Shown here piece after piece: positions 1 through 5,139 of a stretch of DNA of 5,139 nucleotides. The position numbers were made by a program, and so were the translations under genes. Location of the stretch: assembly GCA_017633865.1 (NCBI GenBank), contig JAGBOM010000158.1:1-5139 (forward strand), in the 5' to 3' direction. Origin of the DNA: Opitutales bacterium. Its GTDB lineage: Bacteria; Verrucomicrobiota; Verrucomicrobiia; Opitutales; Intestinicryptomonadaceae. Position 1 is the first letter of the stretch, and the number at the start of each line of letters is the position of its first letter. The notes under the pieces are model-generated. The model was not told the DNA's origin, searched no databases, and was given only the letters and a program-made list of their open reading frames with translations.

Positions 1-195
1 AACAAGTGGATAGAAAATATGGGCTGCGGCATGGTCGACCCGAACGTCCTAAAAAATGTCGGAATCGACCCCGAAGTTTACAGCGGCTACGCGTTTGGCC
101 TCGGCGTGGAAAGGGTTGCGATGCTAACCCATTCCATAGACGACATCCGCCATTTTTACGCCAACGACGTCCGTTTTCTTCGTCAATTTTCATAA
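1..195 (+). CDS. pheS: Phenylalanyl-tRNA synthetase alpha subunit, C-terminal end (5' truncated by window)
   Basis: This is the last 64 residues of the alpha subunit of cytoplasmic phenylalanyl-tRNA synthetase, which carries the catalytic site that activates phenylalanine with ATP and transfers it to tRNA-Phe. Reading frame 1 is open from the first base to the TAA at 193-195. Visible are the [10 protein letters not shown] stretch (residues 8-17 of the fragment) and class II motif 3, [13 protein letters not shown] (30-42), whose arginine (R38) contacts ATP in this enzyme class. They are followed by [17 protein letters not shown], the usual end of PheS, so the C-terminus is intact and of normal form. 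The stop codon lies inside the ribosome binding site of pheT, 12 bases before its start, as expected for a pheST operon making an alpha2beta2 enzyme. The start and the N-terminal coiled coil lie upstream of the window. Nothing looks broken. Confidence 0.97.
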   Translation, partial: NKWIENMGCGMVDPNVLKNVGIDPEVYSGYAFGLGVERVAMLTHSIDDIRHFYANDVRFLRQFS

Positions 196-199
196 GGAG
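194..199 (+). promoter_or_regulatory. Ribosome binding site of pheT, overlapping the pheS stop codon
   Basis: The sequence AAGGAG is a near-perfect Shine-Dalgarno match, eight bases ahead of the pheT ATG at 208. Its first two bases are the last two of the pheS TAA stop, so ribosomes ending pheS finish on top of the pheT initiation site. That arrangement suggests coupled synthesis of the two subunits. It also fixes the pheT start, and it is the only strong Shine-Dalgarno sequence ahead of any gene start in the window. Confidence 0.85.
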
Positions 200-207
200 A
201 TTTTGCA

Positions 208-2649
208 ATGAAAGCCAGTTTGAAATGGTTGAACAAATACGTTGATTTAAGCGGAATTTCCGAGGAGGAAATTGCCGCCGCGCTTCCGATGCTCGGTTTG
301 GAGGTTGAGAGCGTTGAAAGCAAGGGGCTCAAGCCGCTTAAAAATGTAGTTGTGGGCGAGATTTTGGAAAGGGTGCCGCATCCCGACAGCGACCACTTGG
401 GCGTCTGCAAGGTAAAGGTTGCCCTTGACAAGGAGCCGCTGCAGATTGTCTGCGGGGCGAGCAACTACAAGGTCGGCGACCGCGTGCCTGTCGCGCTCGA
501 GGGCGCGGAGCTGCCCATGGAGGACGGCAAGACCTTTAAGATAAAGCAGTCAAAGCTTAGGGGCGTTGAGAGCTTCGGCATGATGTGCTCCGCCCGCGAG
601 CTTGGGCTTGGCTCCGACCACAGCGGGCTTTTAATTTTGGCTTCGCGCCCCGAAATCGGCACGCCCATAAACGACGTCTTTACCGACACCGACACGGTTT
701 TTGAAATCGAGCTTACAGCCAACCGCGGCGACTGCGCAAGCCACATAGGCATCGCCCGCGAGCTCGCCGCGAAATTCGGCAGGGCTCTGAAGCTCCCCGA
801 GCTTAAAAGCCCCGCGAAGTATTCGGAAAAGTCCGAAAGCGCTCTTTTGGATTCGGTTGTTTTGGAAACGCCCAACTGCCCGCTTTACACCGCAACCTGC
901 ATACGCGGCGTAAAAGTCGGCGAAAGCCCTGAATGGCTTAAGCGCGACTTGGAGGCTGTCGGCCTTCGCCCGATAAACAACGTTGTGGACGCCACAAACT
1001 ACGTTTTAATGGAGTACGGCCAGCCGCTGCACGCGTTTTCCGCCGAGACTATCCGCGGCAAAAAAATAATTGTGCGCTCCGCTAAAGACGGCGAAAAAAT
1101 CAAGACGCTCGACGGCAAAGAGCACCAGCTTAACCCGTCTAACACCCTCATTTGCGACGCCGAGGGCGCGGTTGCAATCGCGGGCGTTATGGGCGGCGAA
1201 AATTCCGAGGTTCGCGCCGACACTGTCGACGTCGTTTTGGAATCCGCATACTTTACTCCCGGCAACATACGCTCTACCTCGCGCAAGCTTAATATCGCTA
1301 CCGACGCTTCGTACCGCTACGCGCGCGACGTCGACCCCAAGGGCGTTTTTGACGGCGCAAGAAGGGCTGTCGACATTATTTTGGAAACCGCGGGGGGCTC
1401 TGTCGAGGGCGCCACAATCGTCGCGGGCGCGGCTCCGAGGGGCGACAGGCAAATCGAAATTTCGAAAAGCTACATAGTTGAGCGCCTCGGCTACGACGTT
1501 TCGGAAGATGCTATTAAAAAATCGTTCGAAAGCCTCGGCTTTGAAGTTTCCGAAAAATCCGCGGGAGTTTACATTGTAAAAGTCGGCTCTTTTAGAAGCG
1601 ACGTTGACAGGCCGATAGACCTTGTCGAGGAGCTTGTGCGGATTATGGGCAGCGAGTCAATCCCCGAAGTTCCGCTGAAAACAAACGGCCTTATGCGCGA
1701 GGACGACCCCGTGTTCCGCTACAATGGCGGCGTTGCGGATTTCCTGAGCTCGTGCGGGCTGAACGAGTGCCAGCACTACACGCTTTCGGACGGCAAGCTC
1801 TTGGCAAAGTATTTTGATTTTGCACCCTCTTTGCGTTTGGATAACCCGCTTACGAGCGACCAAGACTCTCTGCGCCCTACGCTTCTTTTGGGGCTTTTGG
1901 GCGCGGCGAGGCTCAACCTTTCGGCGGGCAATTCGTTCAAGGGGCTGTTTGAGTCGGGCAGGATTTTTAGAACCGAGGGCGACGCCTTAATAGAGCTTGC
2001 CGCAAGCGCGTTTGTTTTGCCTGTCGATTGCGGCGGGCGCGAGTGGAAGCCTTGCGAACCCCCGAATTTTTACACCGCAAAAAAATACGCCTGCGACATG
2101 CTCAAAATCTTGGGCGTGGACGCCAAAAGGCTGCAGTTCAAGCCCTTCGAAAGCCCGATGTTTGAAGGCGGCTACTGCGCGAAATGCGGCATTGTGGGGC
2201 GCGAGGGCTTTGAAGTCAGCTTCGGCGCGGTAAATCTCGGCGCGCTTAAGGATTTCGGAATCGAAAAAATCGTTTACGCGGGCGAGATTGTGTTCAAGCC
2301 CGAAGTCGCGGGCAGGAAGAAGGGCGCGGAAAAGTTCAAGCCCTTTAGCCAGTTCCCGACAAGCGTAAAGGACGTTGCTTTGGTCGTCCCGCGGGAGGCT
2401 TTCGCCGGCGACATCGCAAACGAAATTTCAAAGATTGCAAAGGGCAAGCTGAAGTCGGCCTTCGAGCTTGAAAGCGTCGACGTTTTCGACGTTTACGCGG
2501 GCAAGGGGCTGCCGGAAAACTCCAAGAGCCTCGCGTTCTCGCTAACCTTCCGCGCCGCCGACAGAACCCTGAAGGCGGAGGAGGTAGGCAAGGTTTTCGA
2601 CGCGGTTTGCGAGGAGCTTTCCAAAAAGTACCAGGTTAGGGCGCATTAG
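208..2649 (+). CDS. pheT: Phenylalanyl-tRNA synthetase beta subunit, complete
   Basis: The beta subunit (813 residues, against about 795 in E. coli) binds tRNA-Phe and edits mischarged Tyr-tRNA-Phe; with PheS it forms the cytoplasmic alpha2beta2 enzyme. Domains in order: N-terminal B1 (1-40), EMAP/OB-type tRNA-binding domain (about 44-150, with HPDSDHLGVCKV), B3/B4 editing domain (about 215-390), B5 (about 414-484), catalytic-like core (about 490-690) and C-terminal FDX-ACB anticodon-binding domain (about 712-810, opening FSQFPTSVKDVALVVP). Signature stretches are NRGDC (172-176), NNVVDATNY (257-265), GQPLHAF (271-277) and IAGVMGG (324-330). Placing E. coli editing residues by motif, H275, G329, E345, T365 and A367 appear conserved, so proofreading is probably active. 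B5 keeps the R-x-D...D-L-V-E-E pattern (R463, D465, D471, E474, E475). Less typical are RYARDVDP (370-377), usually R-[FY]-E-R-G-V-D, and the core stretch NFYTAKK (620-626). The ATG at 208 has a strong ribosome binding site. Confidence 0.98.
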   Translation: MKASLKWLNKYVDLSGISEEEIAAALPMLGLEVESVESKGLKPLKNVVVGEILERVPHPDSDHLGVCKVKVALDKEPLQIVCGASNYKVGDRVPVALEGAELPMEDGKTFKIKQSKLRGVESFGMMCSARELGLGSDHSGLLILASRPEIGTPINDVFTDTDTVFEIELTANRGDCASHIGIARELAAKFGRALKLPELKSPAKYSEKSESALLDSVVLETPNCPLYTATCIRGVKVGESPEWLKRDLEAVGLRPINNVVDATNYVLMEYGQPLHAFSAETIRGKKIIVRSAKDGEKIKTLDGKEHQLNPSNTLICDAEGAVAIAGVMGGENSEVRADTVDVVLESAYFTPGNIRSTSRKLNIATDASYRYARDVDPKGVFDGARRAVDIILETAGGSVEGATIVAGAAPRGDRQIEISKSYIVERLGYDVSEDAIKKSFESLGFEVSEKSAGVYIVKVGSFRSDVDRPIDLVEELVRIMGSESIPEVPLKTNGLMREDDPVFRYNGGVADFLSSCGLNECQHYTLSDGKLLAKYFDFAPSLRLDNPLTSDQDSLRPTLLLGLLGAARLNLSAGNSFKGLFESGRIFRTEGDALIELAASAFVLPVDCGGREWKPCEPPNFYTAKKYACDMLKILGVDAKRLQFKPFESPMFEGGYCAKCGIVGREGFEVSFGAVNLGALKDFGIEKIVYAGEIVFKPEVAGRKKGAEKFKPFSQFPTSVKDVALVVPREAFAGDIANEISKIAKGKLKSAFELESVDVFDVYAGKGLPENSKSLAFSLTFRAADRTLKAEEVGKVFDAVCEELSKKYQVRAH

Positions 2650-2663
2650 CGCGCGCCCTAATC
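2634..2663. other. GC-rich stem-loop spanning the pheT stop codon
   Basis: TTAGGGCGC (2636-2644) pairs perfectly with GCGCCCTAA (2653-2661), giving nine base pairs around an eight-base loop (2645-2652). One G-U and one G-C pair extend the stem to 2634 and 2663. The pheT TAG (2647-2649) lies in the loop. No run of T follows on the + strand (next is ccccggcgctt), so it is not a canonical intrinsic terminator. It could slow or end transcription with a protein factor, protect the 3' end of the pheST message, or be chance in GC-rich sequence. The pairing is directly visible; the role is unknown. Confidence 0.5.
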
Positions 2664-2713
2664 CCCGGCGCTTAAATCCCGAACAAACAAACGCTTAAAA
2701 GCCAAAACAAAAA
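2650..2713. other. pheT-tatC intergenic gap with an A-rich leader
   Basis: This is the only gap longer than 12 bases in the window. It begins with the 3' arm of the stem-loop over the pheT stop. It then holds an eight-base direct repeat, CGCTTAAA, at 2669-2676 and 2692-2699 (23 bases apart), and ends in an A-rich stretch (2682-2713) leading to the tatC ATG. I see no convincing -35/-10 promoter pair and no Shine-Dalgarno sequence. An unstructured A-rich leader can suit Shine-Dalgarno-independent initiation. Whether tatC has its own promoter cannot be decided from this sequence. Confidence 0.4.
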
Positions 2714-4012
2714 ATGCCCGGCAAAAAAAACGCGAAAAACGAAAGCGGCGACATGCCGTTTTTGGACCATTTGGAGGAATTGCGGTGGACGATTCTAAAA
2801 AGCCTCGTCGCAGTCGCAGTCGCCTGCGTCGTCGTCGGCATATTCATCGCGCCCTTCAACGACGTTTTGATGTACCCGTTTGAAAAGGCGGAGCGGAATT
2901 TCGGGAAGGACGTGCCCGACCCGAGGGTAAGCTCGGCGCTCGCCCCGTTTTTCGTGATGATAGAAATCGCGTTTTTCGGGGGGCTTTTTATAGCGCTGCC
3001 TTTCGTGCTGTATTTTATCGGCAAATTTATCGCGCCAGCATTCACCCGCAAGGAGCGCAAAGTTTTGCTGCCCGTAATTTTCTGCTGCGCGGCGTTTTTT
3101 GTCGCGGGGGCGGCGATGTCGTTTTTCTGGATGATGCCGATATTTTTCAAATTCAGCTTCGAGCTTTGCGAAAAATTCGGCTGGGAAATCCTCTACGACT
3201 TGGAGAAGTACTACTCGTACATCGTCTGGATGCCGCTTGCCTGCGGGCTGAGCTTCCAGCTGCCGATAATAATTTACGCGCTCGTTTATCTGGAGGTTTT
3301 AAGCCCCGAATTTCTTTACAAAAATAGAAGGTTCTCGTTTGTCGTAATTTTGGTGGCCTCGGCGGTGCTTACGCCGTCGGACCCCATAACAATGTTTTTG
3401 CTCGCCGTTCCCCTTTACGCGCTTTACGAGCTTTCGATTTTCCTCGGCGTAAGAACGCTGAAGGGCAAGCTTGAGCGCCGCAAAAAGGAGGAGGCGGAAT
3501 TCGAGGAGGAGGGGCGCAGAATGTACGAATCCTACCGCAAGTCCGTAGAGGAGCGCAGGCTAAAAAACATCGAAAGCGGCGGCGATGACGACTCCTACGC
3601 AGGCGAGGACGAGCTCGAAAAACGCTACTCCGAAACCGACTTCAAGGCCGAAGACCGCGGCGGCAACCCCGATTTCGACGAGGAGGCCGCCGCCCGCGAG
3701 GCGGACGAGGCCTACAAGAATTGCGCGGACGATTTTGAATCTTACGACGACGACTCCGCCGCCGCGCTTTCGCTAAAGGAAATAGACGCGCGCATCGCAA
3801 AGCGCAACCCCGTAAAAAGCGGGGATTTTCTTAAAAAACCCGCCGCCGAAAATTCCGCGGGCGAGGGCAACGCAGCGGTCGCAAATGAAAATTCCGCAGC
3901 CAATGCGGAAGGCGCAAACGCCGCCTCCCAAAATGAAAATCCCGCGGCGGATAATTCCGAAGATTCAAAAGAAAGCGCTTCTTCCGAAGCCGAAACGCCG
4001 AAATCGGAATAG
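2714..4012 (+). CDS. tatC: Sec-independent (twin-arginine) protein translocase subunit TatC with long acidic C-terminal tail
   Basis: TatC is the polytopic inner-membrane subunit that recognises twin-arginine signal peptides and recruits TatA to export folded proteins. The family core is clear: cytoplasmic FLDHLEELRW (16-25), then six hydrophobic segments near 27-47, 79-101, 117-139, 172-193, 206-219 and 225-244. The first cytoplasmic loop has APAFTRKERK (107-116), where E114 matches by motif the E. coli TatC glutamate E103 that helps bind the signal peptide. The TPSDP loop (220-224) and PLYALYELSIF (233-243) are also typical. TatC proteins are usually about 230-280 residues; this one has 432. 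From about 247 it continues as a hydrophilic tail: a basic/acidic, probably helical part (247-288), an Asp/Glu-rich part (291-350) and an Asn/Ala/Ser/Glu-rich end (372-432). The expected topology puts this tail in the cytoplasm. The start is uncertain: ATG 2714 or in-frame ATG 2753 (M14), neither with a Shine-Dalgarno sequence. No tatA or tatB is in view. Confidence 0.95.
   Translation: MPGKKNAKNESGDMPFLDHLEELRWTILKSLVAVAVACVVVGIFIAPFNDVLMYPFEKAERNFGKDVPDPRVSSALAPFFVMIEIAFFGGLFIALPFVLYFIGKFIAPAFTRKERKVLLPVIFCCAAFFVAGAAMSFFWMMPIFFKFSFELCEKFGWEILYDLEKYYSYIVWMPLACGLSFQLPIIIYALVYLEVLSPEFLYKNRRFSFVVILVASAVLTPSDPITMFLLAVPLYALYELSIFLGVRTLKGKLERRKKEEAEFEEEGRRMYESYRKSVEERRLKNIESGGDDDSYAGEDELEKRYSETDFKAEDRGGNPDFDEEAAAREADEAYKNCADDFESYDDDSAAALSLKEIDARIAKRNPVKSGDFLKKPAAENSAGEGNAAVANENSAANAEGANAASQNENPAADNSEDSKESASSEAETPKSE
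3808..3843 (+). other. Two mutually exclusive hairpins inside the tatC tail coding region
   Basis: CCCCG (3808-3812) can pair with CGGGG (3820-3824) around TAAAAAG, and the next bases are ATTTTCTT, which resembles a short intrinsic terminator. The same G-rich segment, GCGGG (3819-3823), can instead pair with CCCGC (3839-3843), with TTTT (3826-3829) pairing to AAAA (3833-3836) inside. Only one structure can form at a time, as in an attenuator. It lies within codons, about 170 bases before the next gene. The complementarity is visible, but the stems are short and may be chance. Confidence 0.2.
3848..3945 (+). repeat. Three in-frame copies of an 11-base repeat in the tatC tail
   Basis: GAAAATTCCGC occurs at 3848-3858 and 3887-3897, and as GAAAATCCCGC (one change) at 3935-3945. 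The spacings (39 and 48 bases) are multiples of three, so each copy is read in the same frame as ENSA, ENSA and ENPA (residues 379-382, 392-395 and 408-411). They sit in an Asn/Ala/Glu/Ser-rich, presumably disordered stretch. The pattern suggests growth of the tail by imperfect internal duplication, although biased composition alone could also produce it. Confidence 0.55.
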
Positions 4013-4014
4013 AA

Positions 4015-5139
4015 ATGCAGCTTTTAGCCCGCCTGTTTTTTTTGCTTCTAATCGCGTTTCTTTGCGCGTGCTCCAAAACGCCGAAAATTGAAAGGGGCGA
4101 ATTTCCCCTGCCAAAAGACGCGGAAATTTCCGACTGCGCCGTCGGGAGCTACGGAGGCGTTTTCGTGCTTGCGGGCTCGCGCGAGCCCATGACTTTTAAC
4201 GATTTAATAAATACCGAAAGCGACACGGGAATTATCACGGGCATGATGGGCGCGTCGCTTGTCTCGACAGACCCCTTCACGCAAAAGGCCATACCTATGC
4301 TCGCCAAAAGCTGGGAGGTCTCGCCAGACGGCAAAACCTACGTCTTCAACCTGCGCGAGGGCGTAAAGTTTAGCGACGGCGCGGACTTCACGGCCGACGA
4401 CGTTATTTTTACTTTCGACTGCATCTTCGCCCCGCTTCTCGACAAAAACGGCAATCCCGTTTTGGATTCCGAAACCCGCCGCCCGCTTTTGCGCTACCCC
4501 TCGAGGTACGCGGGGCAGTACACCATAGGCGGCGAGCCCGTAAAGTATAGAAAGCTCGGCAAATACAAGGTTGAGTTCTCCACAAAAACGGTTTACGCGC
4601 CCTTTTTGACGGACATTGGGTTTGTCTCGATTCTGCCAAAGCACAAGCTTTTCAAGGCTTTTTTAGACGGCTCCTTCCAGCAGTCTTGGAGCACGCAGAC
4701 GGCGATAAATTCGCCGGAGGAAATCGTGTCGCTGGGCCCCTTCAAGCTGTTTTCGTACCGCCCCGGCGAAAGGCTCGTGCTTTCGGCAAATCCGCACTAC
4801 TGGAAGGCTGACAAGAGCGGCAAGCGCCTGCCTTACATAGATTTTTTGGTGTTCAAATTCGTGGCAGACCCCTCAACCGCCACCATACTTTTCGCTACCG
4901 GGCAGTGCGACAGCATAGGCCTCGACGCGGGCGACTACCCCTGGGTAAAGCGCCGCGCAAAAACCTACGACTTTAAAATCTACGAGCGCGGCCCAGCCTC
5001 GTCCATATCTTTTATGTGGTTCAACCAAAACGGCGGCGCGGACAAATCGGGCAGGCCGCACGTCGCCCCGCACAAGCTGAAATGGTTTAAAATCAAAGTG
5101 TACCGCCAGGCCGTCATGACCGCCCTCGACAGGGACGGC
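4015..5139 (+). CDS. ABC transporter family 5 (peptide/nickel-type) solute-binding lipoprotein, 3' truncated by window
   Basis: The frame opens at ATG 4015 and stays open to the window end (375 codons), so the C-terminal part is missing; relatives are usually 500-600 residues. The product resembles extracytoplasmic solute-binding proteins that deliver oligopeptides or similar ligands to an ABC importer. It begins with a lipoprotein signal peptide: an arginine, a Leu/Phe-rich core, and the lipobox LCAC with the probable lipidated cysteine at 19. There is no twin-arginine motif, so Sec export is expected. Family signatures are AKSWEVSPDGKTYVF (97-111), LREGVKFSDGADFTADDV (113-130), ILPKHKLF (near 206-213), SLGPFKLFSYRPGE (239-252), NPHYW (259-263) and YRQAVMTALDR near the end. 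Ligand specificity cannot be read from this. The start lies two bases after the tatC stop, with only a weak GGA six bases upstream, so translation is probably coupled to tatC. Permease or ATPase genes might follow beyond the window. Confidence 0.93.
   Translation, partial: MQLLARLFFLLLIAFLCACSKTPKIERGEFPLPKDAEISDCAVGSYGGVFVLAGSREPMTFNDLINTESDTGIITGMMGASLVSTDPFTQKAIPMLAKSWEVSPDGKTYVFNLREGVKFSDGADFTADDVIFTFDCIFAPLLDKNGNPVLDSETRRPLLRYPSRYAGQYTIGGEPVKYRKLGKYKVEFSTKTVYAPFLTDIGFVSILPKHKLFKAFLDGSFQQSWSTQTAINSPEEIVSLGPFKLFSYRPGERLVLSANPHYWKADKSGKRLPYIDFLVFKFVADPSTATILFATGQCDSIGLDAGDYPWVKRRAKTYDFKIYERGPASSISFMWFNQNGGADKSGRPHVAPHKLKWFKIKVYRQAVMTALDRDG

Noticed and set aside
6..245. Plus-strand frame 6-245 across the pheS-pheT junction
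   Set aside because: It is an Arg/Pro-rich shadow of pheS in another frame and runs into pheT; the pheS frame has the family motifs.
465..1452. Long minus-strand open frames opposite pheT (465-875, 999-1286, 1006-1452)
   Set aside because: They lie fully inside a well-supported pheT, have no recognisable domains, and are expected from the GC-biased codon use of the sense strand.
2476..2500. Inverted repeat CGTCGA...TCGACG inside pheT
   Set aside because: The six-base arms come from repeated Val-Asp/Phe-Asp codons (VDVFDV) and have no T-tract or regulatory setting.
2695..3150. Minus-strand frame of 151 codons opposite the tatC start
   Set aside because: The Lys/Asn/Thr-rich translation shows no family features, and the opposite strand encodes the conserved TatC core.
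4016..4043. Possible intrinsic terminator ending in the T8 tract at 4036-4043
   Set aside because: There is no stable GC-rich stem immediately before the T run; the Ts encode the hydrophobic Phe-Phe-Leu core of the signal peptide.
3585..4091. Frames opposite or alongside the tatC tail (3585-3776, 3831-4076, 3885-4091)
   Set aside because: They are low-complexity Arg/Thr/Pro shadows of the tail. The TatC frame runs unbroken from the core to 4012, and the lipoprotein frame from 4015 carries a proper signal peptide.
4149..5073. Minus-strand frames opposite the binding-protein gene (4149-4334, 4204-4644, 4409-4639, 4873-5073)
   Set aside because: The plus-strand frame is open from 4015 to the window end and has several family 5 binding-protein signatures; the minus frames have none.

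Overview
The window is a compact, single-strand (+) stretch of an ordinary bacterial chromosome. It holds four genes reading left to right with almost no free space: the 3' end of pheS (phenylalanyl-tRNA synthetase alpha), a complete pheT (beta subunit), a complete tatC (twin-arginine translocase channel subunit) and the first 375 codons of a lipoprotein solute-binding protein of ABC transporter family 5, cut off by the window end. The gaps are 12, 64 and 2 bases. No RNA gene, insertion sequence, CRISPR array, phage gene or minus-strand gene could be supported.

The organism appears to be a Gram-negative-type bacterium. Synonymous positions are often G or C, but A-rich lysine and asparagine codons are tolerated. 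Only pheT has a strong Shine-Dalgarno sequence; the tatC leader is A-rich and lacks one, and the lipoprotein gene has at best a weak one. The protein sequences (PheT FDX-ACB domain, TatC start FLDHLEELRW, the family 5 binding protein) look to me like Verrucomicrobiota, possibly Opitutales, but this is recognition from memory and is weakly held.

Layout: bases 1-195 end pheS, including motif 3 of the class II catalytic site. Bases 208-2649 are pheT, with all expected domains in order. Bases 2650-2713 are the only real intergenic gap; a GC-rich stem-loop runs across the pheT stop codon just before it. Bases 2714-4012 are tatC, whose normal six-helix core ends near residue 245 and is followed by an unusual hydrophilic, acidic, repeat-bearing tail of about 185 residues. 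Bases 4015-5139 are the lipoprotein gene, starting two bases after the tatC stop.

Functionally, pheS and pheT encode the two subunits of one alpha2beta2 enzyme and are evidently co-translated. tatC and the binding-protein gene are probably one transcript because of their near-overlap, but their products do not share a known pathway: the binding protein has a Sec-type lipoprotein signal without a twin-arginine motif. No clearly new system is visible. The most unusual item is the long TatC C-terminal extension and the small repeats and possible RNA structure inside its coding sequence.
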